Origin: JBJENW01 sp051880395 | Lineage (GTDB): Bacteria; Bacillota; Clostridia; Lachnospirales; Lachnospiraceae | Assembly: GCA_051880395.1 (NCBI GenBank) | Contig: JBJENW010000382.1 | Span: 1 to 31,604, forward strand | Reading direction: 5' to 3' | Length of the DNA stretch: 31,604 nucleotides | In this document: positions 19,628 to 29,500 of the stretch, one piece after another | Position numbering within the stretch: the first letter of the stretch is position 1 | Layout: each line of letters starts with the position of its first letter | Translations under genes and position numbers: made by a program | Notes under the pieces: model-generated | Told to the model about the DNA's origin: nothing | The model's database searches: none | Seen by the model: the letters and a program-made list of their open reading frames with translations, nothing else

Positions 19628-20236
19628 ATGGAAAGTAAGAAGATGCAAGGATTTTACGTTATGGATCAGCTTGGACTCAATCATCATCTGGCGGAGGCTG
19701 TTAAAGACATGGACAAAGCTGATTATTTGGCAGAGTTATTCGGATATCAGTTTTCCATACGAACAGATCGAGAATATGGAATTACGAAAGATCTTCCGTT
19801 TTTCCTTATTGACTCCAAGCAGCAGTATGATTCTATCCGCAGCCGGCTTATGAGGTGTATTGAGGAGGGGATGATCCTTATTCTATCAGATGGACATCGC
19901 TACGATAATGCGCTCCAGTTTAATATGGTGTTATGCATAGATTGCGATGGCAGTTTTCTGGCTGAATATAGCTCCAGGAATGTGCCATTAAGACATATGT
20001 ATCGGTTTCCGGATGATTTAGCACACATTAGCGGAAATATCAACGAACGGTACCAAGATTGGGATATTTCAAACCGAATTGCCGGTGGTATTGATTTGCG
20101 GGAACTCGAATCAATATTAAATCAGCTGTACCTTATGATTGAAAAGACTATGTTATACCGTAGATACTTGGAACTTTCTGTCTACAAGGTACCGTGTGGA
20201 ACAAAACAGGAACCCATAGCGTATTGGGAAATTTAA
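19628..20236 (+). CDS. Hypothetical protein, 202 aa
   Basis: ATG after TAAGGAGAATTT. Mixed alpha/beta, soluble: helix AEAVKDMDKADYLAELFGY, central DGHRYDNALQFNMVLCIDCDG strand region, and a terminal long helix LESILNQLYLMIEKTMLYRRYLEL. No catalytic motif or known family. It lies between two island genes with short gaps (9 and 28 nt). Confidence 0.7.
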   Translation: MESKKMQGFYVMDQLGLNHHLAEAVKDMDKADYLAELFGYQFSIRTDREYGITKDLPFFLIDSKQQYDSIRSRLMRCIEEGMILILSDGHRYDNALQFNMVLCIDCDGSFLAEYSSRNVPLRHMYRFPDDLAHISGNINERYQDWDISNRIAGGIDLRELESILNQLYLMIEKTMLYRRYLELSVYKVPCGTKQEPIAYWEI

Positions 20237-20264
20237 TAAGGGAAAATTGAAAGGGGAACAAATT

Positions 20265-20426
20265 ATGGAATTCATTTTATGCTACACAGACAATAATGGA
20301 AACGATGTCTGGGAAAAAATTATCGGCGAAGATGCAATGCAACTTCGTGTTGGTGAACTTGCAGATGAAAAGCTTCATTGTAGTACAGACGATATTATGG
20401 TATTCGAAAGGTCATCTCAGTGGTAA
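20265..20426 (+). CDS. Small hypothetical protein, 53 aa
   Basis: ATG after AAAGGGGAACAAATT. Begins MEFILCYTDNNGNDVWEK, contains EDAMQLRVGELADEK and ends VFERSSQW. A deleted relative lies at 13599-13674, which shows that the family was duplicated within this island and supports the gene being real despite its size. Confidence 0.7.
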   Translation: MEFILCYTDNNGNDVWEKIIGEDAMQLRVGELADEKLHCSTDDIMVFERSSQW

Positions 20427-20458
20427 TGCATGTTCACAATAAGGAGGAAACAAGAAAA

Positions 20459-20498
20459 GTGAAATTAAAGGAATTTAAACTCGGACAAAAGGTTTGCA
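20459..20498 (+). pseudogene. Island gene truncated at the right junction
   Basis: AAGGAGG (20441-20447) and GTG 20459 start a gene reading MKLKEFKLGQKV, like the small MKLKDFKxGQxVY-type proteins I recall from Clostridial mobile elements. After about 13 codons the sequence becomes the 3' end of the LysR gene read on the wrong strand; the frame stays open by chance to 20602. Confidence 0.55.
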
Positions 20499-20505
20499 TA
20501 ATGAT
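20490..20505. other. Right junction of the island
   Basis: Coding sense on the plus strand (island gene) ends here, and coding sense on the minus strand (LysR, last residues GIAMAESL) begins within a few bases. Both genes are truncated at this point. No obvious att-type repeat was found, so illegitimate recombination or deletion is more likely than clean integration. Confidence 0.6.
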
Positions 20506-21293
20506 TCAGCCATTGCAATTCCAATGGTTCGTTCAATTCCGGGCGATAATTTTAAAATTTTCACTTGTTTTGGTACGTTTAACAGGCACGAATGCGGCAT
20601 GATGGCTGTGCCGAGTCCCTGCGCTACCATGGCTACCAGTGTGGAATCATCATCGCCGGTCACGTTGATCTGTTTGGAGGAAATCGTTTGAAGACGATCA
20701 AGCAGTACGCTGGCCGGCGGGATGATCAAGGGGTATTCTGCAAGATCAGTCTGTGTGATCACTGTGCTGTGATCTGCGGCAAAATCGGAAGGCATGACGG
20801 CATAATAGGGTTCTTCAAACAGGGGCTTCCAATTGTCTGTTTTGCATCGTTCCTGATCCCCTAAAGCCAGATCGATTTCTCCTTTAGACAGCCATTCGGC
20901 AATCTGAAGAAAACCAATTTTGATTTCAAAGACAGTTTCTGGGTGAAGCTTTTTATAGGATGATAGAATGGACGGAAGCCAGGTGTTGGAAATACTCGAA
21001 AAGGTTCCAATCCGGATTCGGTCCATTTCTTTTCCTGAGATTTGTCTGGCGTGATTCTGAAGCTGTGAAAGTGCATGTTCTGCTTATTCAATCAGAGGAA
21101 GAAGTTCTCTTCCGGCAGCGGTCAATTCAATTCCCGCATTCCCGCGTACCAGCAATCTGCAGCCCAATTCTGATTCCAGACTGTTCATCATCTGAGATAC
21201 TGCTGACTGAGAAAAGTTCATTTGGTCAGCAGCTTTATTGAAACTTCCTGTTTCCACAGCGGCCAGGAAGGTTTTTAGCTTTCGTTCGTCCAT
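20498..21293 (-). pseudogene. LysR-family regulator, broken
   Basis: ATG 21293 after AGGAGAACCGATC. Residues 1-60 are a typical LysR winged HTH (KLKTFLAAVETGSFNKAADQ, FSQSAVSQMMNSLE). After GRELLPLIE comes an in-frame TAA (21084-21086), then the frame continues with AEHALSQLQNHARQIS and a full effector domain (RIRIGTFSSISNTWLPSIL; VAMVAQGLGTAIMPH). The C-terminus is replaced by island DNA after about residue 260, losing some 20-30 residues. With both lesions it is probably inactive. It lies divergent to the MATE gene, the usual position of its regulator. Confidence 0.8.
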
Positions 21294-21323
21294 GATCGGT
21301 TCTCCTGATATTAGTTAGTGGGA

Positions 21324-21340
21324 TATAAGAAATGCTTATA
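21324..21340. promoter_or_regulatory. LysR-type operator
   Basis: TATAAG-AAATG-CTTATA is a perfect 6-bp inverted repeat with the T-N11-A layout of LysR sites, midway between the divergent LysR and MATE starts. Confidence 0.65.
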
Positions 21341-21433
21341 CCCATATTATAAAGTATCTCTTCCGAATATGCAAACTCCGTTTTAAAATGAGTGATAAAA
21401 GAGCTAACAATACAAGAAACAGAGGGATGATTT

Positions 21434-22840
21434 ATGGAATCTAGGAAAGGCAATTTGACGTCCGGTTCAATTCCGGCAGTATTGACCCGGCTGGCGCTTC
21501 CGATTGTGGCGGCATCGTTTTTGTCAACCGCATACAGTATTACCGATATGATCTGGATTGGAACTCTGAGCGGAAAAGCCTTATCCGGTATCGGGATCGG
21601 AAGTATGTTTGTCTGGCTGTCTCAGGGATTTTCCATGATACCAAAGATGGGCGGACAGGTTCTGCTGGCCCAGGAGTTGGGACGCGGCAATGAAAAAAAG
21701 GCAAGATCCTATGCGACATCGGCACTGCAGCTGACGGTTCTGCTTGGAATTTTATATGGAAGTTTCTGTATGATTTCTGCACCGTATGTGGTGGCGCTCT
21801 GGGGATTGAAAGATCCGATGGCGATTCGCTCGGCGGAAATTTATCTGCGTATTACCTGTGGCTTTGTGATCTTTTCTTATCTTGGGCAGGTGTTGACTGG
21901 GCTTTACACGGCACAAGGAAATTCCAGGATTCCATTAAAGGCAAATTTCATTGGACTGCTCCTGAATATGATTCTGGATCCGCTGCTGATTCTCGGAGTG
22001 GGAGTGTTCCCGCGCTTGGAAACCTTCGGCGCATCCATTGCGACAATCCTGGCACAGGTTGTGGTAGTCAGTGTGCTGGTTGCTGATATTCATAAAAAGA
22101 AGGAAGAGAACAATATCCTGCAGCAGGTTAATCTCTTTCAGAAAATAGATTTGGACAGCACCAGGTCAATCTTTCGGATTGGAACCCCAAGTGCTGTGCA
22201 GAATGTGGTGTATTGCTTTATTTCCATGTGTCTGTCTAAAATTGCAGGTACGTTTGGTGATACGGCTATTGGCGTACAGCGTGTCGGAGCTCAGATTGAG
22301 GCATTGGCATGGAACATTGCAAGTGGTTTTTCATCGGCTTTGAATGCGTATTGTGCACAGAACTTTGGTGCGGGAAAAATGGATCGGGTAAAAGAAGGTT
22401 ACCGGATTTCCTGTATCATGATCGTGGTCTGGAGCGGATGTATCGCATCCTTATTTTTCCTGATCCCGGAATCTATTTCCGGTATTTTTTTCCATACACC
22501 GGGAGAAATTCAGATGTGCGCGAAATATCTGCAGATTCTGGGAATCGGCACTGTGTTTAATTGTGTGGAACTTTTGGGGGTTGGTGCGCTTTCCGGACTG
22601 GGGAATACCAGACTCTGCAGTATCATTTCCATTATACTGACTGGAATCCGGATTCCCATCGCTTATGTTTTGAGCAGTACCTCACTGGGAGTGAATGGAA
22701 TCTGGTGGGCATTTTCGATTACCAGTATCCTGAAAGGTATTACATTTCACCTGGTGTTCTATAAGCGAGTGGATGGCGGTGTACGAAAGATTCGGAAGAA
22801 TTACACAACTGATTATATTTTGAAAATGGATGAAAAATAA
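21434..22840 (+). CDS. MATE family efflux transporter
   Basis: 468 aa, ATG after AGAGGGATGATTT. Twelve hydrophobic segments in two homologous halves; each half starts in MatE style (FLSTAYSITDMIWIGTLSGKALSGIG; CLSKIAGTFGDTAIGVQRVG). Uses an ion gradient (Na+ or H+) to export drugs or metabolites through the cytoplasmic membrane; substrate not predictable. Normal length for the family (about 450). Likely controlled by the divergent LysR, now broken, so expression may have become constitutive or lost. Confidence 0.92.
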   Translation: MESRKGNLTSGSIPAVLTRLALPIVAASFLSTAYSITDMIWIGTLSGKALSGIGIGSMFVWLSQGFSMIPKMGGQVLLAQELGRGNEKKARSYATSALQLTVLLGILYGSFCMISAPYVVALWGLKDPMAIRSAEIYLRITCGFVIFSYLGQVLTGLYTAQGNSRIPLKANFIGLLLNMILDPLLILGVGVFPRLETFGASIATILAQVVVVSVLVADIHKKKEENNILQQVNLFQKIDLDSTRSIFRIGTPSAVQNVVYCFISMCLSKIAGTFGDTAIGVQRVGAQIEALAWNIASGFSSALNAYCAQNFGAGKMDRVKEGYRISCIMIVVWSGCIASLFFLIPESISGIFFHTPGEIQMCAKYLQILGIGTVFNCVELLGVGALSGLGNTRLCSIISIILTGIRIPIAYVLSSTSLGVNGIWWAFSITSILKGITFHLVFYKRVDGGVRKIRKNYTTDYILKMDEK

Positions 22841-22843
22841 CAG

Positions 22844-22876
22844 AAATCCCGTGGAAGTTGATTCTGCGGGATTTTT
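22844..22876 (+). terminator. Rho-independent terminator
   Basis: AAATCCCG / CGGGATTT arms with inner GAA/TTC pairing, followed by TTTTT, right after the MATE stop. Confidence 0.85.
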
Positions 22877-22912
22877 GTTTTGAAAAATTGATAAGCGTAT
22901 AAAGTTCTTTCT

Positions 22913-22940
22913 TTGATTTTTGATTTAAATATGGTAAAAT
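22913..22940 (+). promoter_or_regulatory. Sigma-A-type promoter for the two-component system
   Basis: TTGATT (22913-22918), 16 nt, TAAAAT (22935-22940), 70 nt before the response regulator start. Confidence 0.5.
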
Positions 22941-23009
22941 AACGAAAACAATACAAATCTATTTTGGGTACAACTGTAGTTTGTGTGTAATATGGGAGTG
23001 TAGGTAGAT

Positions 23010-24521
23010 ATGAAAGTACTTCTTGTGGACGATGAGCCAATTGAGTTGGATATGTTGGAAAAAAGTGTAAATTGGAGTGAACTCGGAATTTGCCAGGTAC
23101 GGCGTGCTTCAAATGGAAAAAGAGCCTATCAGATGATTACAAAAGATCTTCCAGATATCTTGATTACTGATATCGAAATGCCTGTGATGGATGGTTTTGA
23201 ACTGGCAAGAAAAATTGTCCGGGAAAAACTGCCAATTGTAATTATTTTTTTGACAGGATATGATAAGTTTTCATATATACAGGTTGCATTTTCGCTAGAT
23301 GTGGTAGATTATGTTTTGAAGCCAATTGAACCATTACAAATTAAGTATGTTGTAATGCGAGCAGTGAAGCGGGCGGAGTATAATAGAAAATTGAGAAATT
23401 CGTTGGGGCTGACTAAAAGAATTGCTATGGAGAAAATTATATTGGGAGAGGGAACGGAAGAATTATGCAGCCAGTTTGATGATGAAGTGGTGAATTATTA
23501 TTTATTGGCGGTAAATGCCTGTTGGGAAAAGAAATTTTATAACAGCCTGTTTGAACGCATGCCTTCTCTGCAATATGGTGCCTATAGGCATAACTGCTGT
23601 TTTTTTCTGATTTCGGAACAATTTGATCCAGAACAGGAAGGAAAAAATCTGCTGAAACTTGCTGGGAAAATTTGTGCCGAAAGTGCCAATTTGGTTTATG
23701 ATGGGAAAAGCAAGTCAGTGCGGGAAATTTCTCAAATTTCCCCGAATTTGAAACAATGGATTGCATGGCTGTATTCCAAAGATTACGATACTGTGTTTCC
23801 TGTATCGCAATTTGTTGATAGTGGAGAACAGAAAAAAACAGGAACATGGTTATATATAGATAAGCTGGAATTTACCGAAGAGTTTAAATCATTGTGTGAC
23901 AGGATGACAGGAGATGATGCGGAAGCGGTTGAACTGGCTGTGAAGCAATTGGTCAGATATCTTTGGAATCGCTCAGGAGAACAAATTGGATTTTCGGAAC
24001 TGTTAAAAGCCTGCGTTATGTGTCTGGAAAAATATTATGTAGAAGGTAACCAATTGCTGCAGCAATTCATGACTGTTAAAGGAGGAGCGGCAGTAGAAGA
24101 GATTGTGAATGCCGGTCATATTCAGCGTGCAGAAGCTTTGTTTAGAGAATATGTGCTGCAGTTTTTTGCATTTTTTCAGATACAGAAGGGTGGAAAATAT
24201 ACATATGTAGTTCATCAGGTAAAAGATTATATTCATCAGAATTATCAGAATGGGATTTCCATGGAAGAATTAAGTGGTAATCTACGTCTTTCGGTTAATT
24301 ATATACGGAAGATTTTTAAAGAAGAGATGGGAATGACATTGCTCGATTATGTTACGGAGTACCGTTTTTCCCAAGCGTGCCAGCTTTTAAAGAATAGGAG
24401 ACTGAGAATAGAGGAGGTAAGCAGAATGGTAGGATATGAGAATACATCTTACTTTAATTCAGTATTTAAGAGACGTTATGGAATGACGCCAGGAGAATAT
24501 CGAAACACGATCGGATGTTAG
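23010..24521 (+). CDS. YesN-type response regulator (REC + AraC HTH)
   Basis: 503 aa. REC domain at 1-120 with DD (D7, D8), phosphoacceptor D54 in ITDIEMP, T82 and K104 (VLKPIEP). Residues about 130-390 are a variable linker. A two-helix AraC/XylS DNA-binding domain spans about 400-500 (ISMEELSGNLRLSVNYIRKIF, IEEVSRMVGYENTSYFNSVFKRRYGMTPGEYR). The ATG follows a weak GGGAGTGTAGGTAGAT. It sits 66 nt upstream of its sensor kinase. YesN proteins usually activate nearby carbohydrate-use genes; here the likely target is the GH97 gene 2 kb downstream of its end. Confidence 0.93.
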   Translation: MKVLLVDDEPIELDMLEKSVNWSELGICQVRRASNGKRAYQMITKDLPDILITDIEMPVMDGFELARKIVREKLPIVIIFLTGYDKFSYIQVAFSLDVVDYVLKPIEPLQIKYVVMRAVKRAEYNRKLRNSLGLTKRIAMEKIILGEGTEELCSQFDDEVVNYYLLAVNACWEKKFYNSLFERMPSLQYGAYRHNCCFFLISEQFDPEQEGKNLLKLAGKICAESANLVYDGKSKSVREISQISPNLKQWIAWLYSKDYDTVFPVSQFVDSGEQKKTGTWLYIDKLEFTEEFKSLCDRMTGDDAEAVELAVKQLVRYLWNRSGEQIGFSELLKACVMCLEKYYVEGNQLLQQFMTVKGGAAVEEIVNAGHIQRAEALFREYVLQFFAFFQIQKGGKYTYVVHQVKDYIHQNYQNGISMEELSGNLRLSVNYIRKIFKEEMGMTLLDYVTEYRFSQACQLLKNRRLRIEEVSRMVGYENTSYFNSVFKRRYGMTPGEYRNTIGC

Positions 24522-24587
24522 GATTCATGCCAAAGAAAATTGACATAGCTACTTGACAATAAGCTGAATTTCAGGTGGAGGTTTGCA

Positions 24588-26240
24588 ATGCAGTGGATTA
24601 GAAGATGGTATGAAAATGCTGCGCTGTATAAAAAATTTCTTTTGAACTATATAATATTTGGTGTACTTCCGATGACTTTAATGACAGTTTTTAACTATTA
24701 TTATACAAAAGATATTCTTATGGAAAAAGAAAAGAGCCGAATTGCTTATGAGTTGCAGATTCCAGCGATGAAAATAGAAGCCGAATTTTGTGAATTTGAA
24801 AGATTAGTAGAATGCTTTGCAGATGATGATCTTTATGAGGCGATGCTCTTACATAATCCGGAAGAGATAACAGAAAATTTAAAGAAAAATACGAAAAAAT
24901 TACACAAAACAAATGAATACATTAAAGGACTTTATTTATATGAGATTGCTACAGGAAAGATATATACTCCAGATGGAATGGATTTTTGCAGTGAGCAGCA
25001 GAAAGCAGAATGGGAGATGGAAAAGTCTGTATCAGTAGCCTATAAGACTCTGATACATGAAAAAGAGATTGAACCGTGTTTTTTGAAACGAATTTATATG
25101 ACAGATCCAGCTAATGATATGATTATGAAATTATCAATATCCAGTGAAGTTTGGCAGCATAATTTCTGTCGGGATTTTATTGATGCAGAGCAGTGCATTA
25201 CGGATCAAGAGGACCGAATTGTTGCAGCAACGAATCCAGATCATATACTTCGAAGTATATATGAAGTTTGGCAAAAAGAAAAGATGGCATGCTATTATGG
25301 AGAGATAAAACCAATTGGAACCATTTGGGTGATGTTAAATAAAAGGCCGATTCGAGAAAAACTCTGGAGAGATACAATTTTGATATGGATAGTTTTCATT
25401 TGTTTTTTCACAGCAGCTGTTAGCGCAGTTTTATGGATTTATGCAGTATTTTTCAGGAAGAGAACAGAAACCATTAAATTGCATTTAAAACAGATTAAAG
25501 AGGGAAAATTGTCAATACAGATTCCTTATCATGAAAAAGATGAATTAGGAGAATTGTCTGAGTGTATAAATCAGGCAACGGGTCAGCTGCAACAGGAAAA
25601 ACAGAAGGTGCAACAAAAAGAATTAGATTGTCAGAGGGCAGAGATGGAACTTTTACAGGAACAGATTCAACCGCACTTGCTGTATAATACCCTGTCAATG
25701 GTAACTGCCATGATTAAGAATCAGGAGCAATTGAGGGGCGCTGATATATTACAACATTTAATTGAATTTTATAGGGGTTCTTTGAACAACGGCAAGATAG
25801 TTTTGACCGTTCGAGAGGAAATTGCGCTTACGGATCATTATTTGAGTATTCAGAACGAACGCTTCGGAGGCATGATTCATATCTCTTATAATCTAGAGCC
25901 TGATATCTATGAATGCCATATGCTGAAACTGCTTTTACAGCCGATTGTAGAAAATGCGATCCGGCATGGTCGCGCAGAAGAGATGGAACAGTTGGAAATT
26001 GAGATTTCAATTTTTAGACAGAATGAAAAATTGGTGTTTGAAATCTTTGACGATGGAAATGGTATGAAACGTGAACAGCTTTCTGAAGTTCGGCGAAGTC
26101 TGCAGACCGGCGAAGGTGGATATGGAATATATAATGTCTATCGAAGAATCCAGAATTATTATGGTGATGGATATGGTATTTATATAGAAAGTGAATATGG
26201 ACTTGGAACAAAAGTTACATTTGAAATTCCGGCAGAATGA
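24588..26240 (+). CDS. YesM-type sensor histidine kinase
   Basis: 550 aa, ATG after TGGAGG. TM1 at about 16-38, an extracytoplasmic sensor of some 220 residues, TM2 at about 264-290, HAMP to about 343. Then the His_kinase box LQEQIQPHLLYNTLSMV with phosphoacceptor H363, and an HATPase_c domain (QPIVENAIRHG N-box, FDDGNGM, GEGGYGIYNVYRRI). It phosphorylates itself and then the YesN partner. Family members respond to extracellular oligosaccharides or stress. A terminator follows the gene. Confidence 0.93.
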   Translation: MQWIRRWYENAALYKKFLLNYIIFGVLPMTLMTVFNYYYTKDILMEKEKSRIAYELQIPAMKIEAEFCEFERLVECFADDDLYEAMLLHNPEEITENLKKNTKKLHKTNEYIKGLYLYEIATGKIYTPDGMDFCSEQQKAEWEMEKSVSVAYKTLIHEKEIEPCFLKRIYMTDPANDMIMKLSISSEVWQHNFCRDFIDAEQCITDQEDRIVAATNPDHILRSIYEVWQKEKMACYYGEIKPIGTIWVMLNKRPIREKLWRDTILIWIVFICFFTAAVSAVLWIYAVFFRKRTETIKLHLKQIKEGKLSIQIPYHEKDELGELSECINQATGQLQQEKQKVQQKELDCQRAEMELLQEQIQPHLLYNTLSMVTAMIKNQEQLRGADILQHLIEFYRGSLNNGKIVLTVREEIALTDHYLSIQNERFGGMIHISYNLEPDIYECHMLKLLLQPIVENAIRHGRAEEMEQLEIEISIFRQNEKLVFEIFDDGNGMKREQLSEVRRSLQTGEGGYGIYNVYRRIQNYYGDGYGIYIESEYGLGTKVTFEIPAE

Positions 26241-26256
26241 TAGATCTTTTGAATGT

Positions 26257-26292
26257 GAGCTGGTCAGAATCAAAACTGACTGGCTCATTTTT
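26257..26292 (+). terminator. Rho-independent terminator
   Basis: GAGCTGGTCAG / CTGACTGGCTC (11 bp, two G-T pairs), 8-nt loop, then ATTTTT; after the kinase gene. From here to 26459 the DNA is A+T-rich without a gene and probably carries YesN sites. Confidence 0.8.
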
Positions 26293-26459
26293 GTTGTAAA
26301 ATGATAGAAAATGTTAAAAAAATATAGAATAATTATTAAAATGCAATAATATTGAATGGCGTGAAAAGAAAAAAATATAGAAAAACAAACAAAATAAATG
26401 TAGACTGATATACAAGCAAAGAAAATATGCTTAAAGTTCAAAACGGATTTAGAACACCA

Positions 26460-26489
26460 TTGTACAGAAAGTGACGCGCTCTGTATAAA
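26460..26489 (+). promoter_or_regulatory. Likely promoter of the GH97 gene
   Basis: TTGTAC (26460-26465), 18 nt, TATAAA (26484-26489), 40 nt before the ATG. The weak -35 fits a gene that needs an activator such as YesN. Confidence 0.45.
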
Positions 26490-26528
26490 AAAATGAATCG
26501 CTTGTGTCAGCGGAGAAAGGGGAGTAAC

Positions 26529-29500
26529 ATGAGAAAAAAATGGAAAGGTCAGGCACCGATCATAGGCTTATGTATCGCATTGGCAGCCGGAAATATGATG
26601 ACGGCTCTTGGAGCGGAAGGTGTTTCTGTGGAACAAAACAGCGAATATGAATCAGATAATACTGATTTAGATGAAGCTGATACAGAAGCAGGAGAGAAGA
26701 CTGAGGAGTCTGATGAAAAGACTGAGGAGTCTGATGAGAAGACTGAGGAGTCTGATGAGAAGACTGAGGAGTCTGATGAGAAGACCGAGGAGTCTGATGA
26801 GAAGACCGAGGAGTCTGATGNNNNNNNNNNNNNNNNNNNNNNNNNNNNNNNNNNNNNNNNNNNNNNNNNNNNNNNNNNNNNNNNNNNNNNNNNNNNNNNN
26901 NNNNNNNNNNNNNNNNNNNNAGACCGAGGAGTCTGATGAGGAGACCGAGGAGTCTGATGAGGAGACCGAGGAGTCCGATGAGAAGACCGAGGAGTCCGAT
27001 GAGAAGACCGAAGAGTCTGCTAATGAAAATCCGGCGATGACGCCGATTGAAAAAACGGAAGAAAAATTGCCGGAAGTCGAGCAAAGCGAGGTGAAAGCAG
27101 CAGAGATTAAAACAGTTTATCTGAGTGATCTGGAGTGGAATAGCGCTAAAGTGGGTTACGATAAGCCACAGAAAGATATCGGACTTGATAGTAAGCCATT
27201 ACAGTTACTGGATGAAAATGGAGAGGTTGTCACTTACGAGAAAGGTATCTGTGCTCATGCCGCTTCTGAGATTTCTTATGATATTTCTGGAAAAGGATAT
27301 GTACGTTTTAAATCTTATGTAGGTGTAAACTATGGTGCAGGAGATGGATCTAAACCGGGCAGCTGTGAATTCCGTGTGCTGGCAGATGGAGTAGTTTTAG
27401 AGGAAACTGAAGTAATTACCGGAAGAGATGAACAGGGGTATATAGAAGTCGAAATTCCAGTAGATACAAAAATCTTCACCCTGGTTTCTACAGACGGTGG
27501 AGACGGAAAAACCTGTGACCATAGTGTTTGGGCAGATGCAATCTTTGAACAGGATGAATCTGTTCTTAAGAAATTATCTAAAGTAGAGGCAGAAGCAAAG
27601 GATATGATTGTTCCTATAGATGGAACTACGGTTGTTTCTGTAACTGCATTTTTAGGTAATGGAAATAAGGTGGATCTGGAAGCAGAGGACATTACCGTTG
27701 AATTCAGCAGCAGTGACGAAGAGGTTGCTGAGGTGGATTTTGATGGAACTGTTACAGGATTGGCAGACGGTAAAGCAACGATTACCTGTACGGTAACACA
27801 AAACACTGATGCAACAGAAACAGAAGAATCAGCAGTTGTTATAAAGGAAGCTACTGTAGACATTATCGTAGGAAAAGGTGATGAGACTACATGGTATGCA
27901 GAGTCTGTGGATGGTTCTCAGGCAGTACTGTTTACTCAGAATGCAGATGGTGGTGTTATTTACACGGCTCTGAAAGATGGCGAAGTTGTTGTTAAGAATT
28001 CTTATGCCGGATTAAAGACTAGCTTGGGTGATTTTACAACTGGTCTGACATATGCAGGTGATGAAGAAGTAGAAATTAATGAAGTAGATGATTCCTATGA
28101 GTTATTTGGAGCAAAGACTTCTTATGTAGAGAATACCTATAGAGAAATGACACTTCCATTTACCAAAGAAGGTGTTGAAGATGTTACCTTTAGCATTGTC
28201 GTACGCCTGTACAATGATGGTTTTGCATTCCGATATCTGATTGATGGTGAGGATGAAAAAGAGCTGAAAATTTCTGAAGAAGATACTTCTTTCCAGATTC
28301 CAGAAGGTTGTACCTCCTATGTCATGAAATATACTCCATGGCATGAGGAAGCTCCGCATGAGAAGTCTAATAGTCAGCTGACAGGCGACTATGCATTCCC
28401 AGTGCTGTATCAGACGAAGGAAGATACTTGGACGTTAATTTCCGAGGCTGCACTTTCCGGTACTTATGCAGGCGGAATGATGAAAGGTCGAGGAGATGGA
28501 CTGCTGGATGTTGAGTTTGTTACAAAACAGAATTCTGGATATGGTAATGAAAATAATGGTGATGTTGTTACTGAGCTTCCATTTGAGTCTCCGTGGAGAT
28601 ATGCAGTAATCGGTGATCTAGCAGCAATCCACGACAATACGATGGCAGAAAACTTGAGTCCGGATTGTAAAGTCGAGGATACATCTTTTATCAAACCAGG
28701 TGTAACTGGATGGACTTGGTTGAATAAAGATTCTGTCAATGATCCTGATGTTTATAAACAGTATATCGATATGGCAGCAGAGATGGGCTGGGATTATGTT
28801 TTGATGGATGATGGTTGGCAGCCAAGCAACTGGGTAGAGACAGATGGAATCAGACATCGTGCTTTTTATGACTGGACAGATGATCTGATTGCATATGCAG
28901 AATCAAAAGGTGTAGGGCTTTTGGCATGGGCAAGAAATAGTGATTTTGATACTCCAGAGGAGTTAGAGGCGCTGAAGATTTGGGCAGATAAAGGAATTAA
29001 AGGAATCAAGATTGACTTCTTCAATTCTCAGAGTCAGGATACGATGAAGAAGCTTGACAATGTCATGAAGGCAACCGCGGAATATAAACTGATGGTGAAT
29101 CCGCATGGTGTCAATAAGACTTCTGGTGAGAGAAGAACTTGGCCGCATGCACTGACAAGAGAAGGTATACTTGGTGCTGAGCAGCATCGTCAGGGAGGCA
29201 AGGCAGAGCTGACTGCAGAATACTGCTGTATGCTTCCATTTACCAGATATGCAGTTGGACCGGCTGATTATACTCCATTAATGTCCTATCAGCTTGTGGA
29301 TAAAAATGCGTTTACCGTATCTGAAATGGCAGCAAAGTCAATCCTTTATGAGAGTGGAATTCAGTGTCTGGCAGATAAGCCGGCTGTATATCTGAATTCT
29401 CCGGCAAAGAGCCTGCTGAAAGGTCTGCCAGCCAGCTGGGATGAATCTCGCCTGGTAGATGCTGATTTTGGTGAGTATGTTAACATTGCAAGAAGAAGTG

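Noticed and set aside
20459..20602. A complete plus-strand gene across the LysR 3' end
   Set aside because: Only the first 13 codons look like the island family; the rest is antisense of LysR.
26694..27018. CRISPR-like or regulatory direct repeat
   Set aside because: Units are contiguous, codon-phased and encode EKTEESD without spacers.
26560..27084. Antisense ORF of the repeat (LLIGLLGLLIRLLG) resembling a membrane protein
   Set aside because: Simply the reverse reading of the 21-nt acidic repeat.
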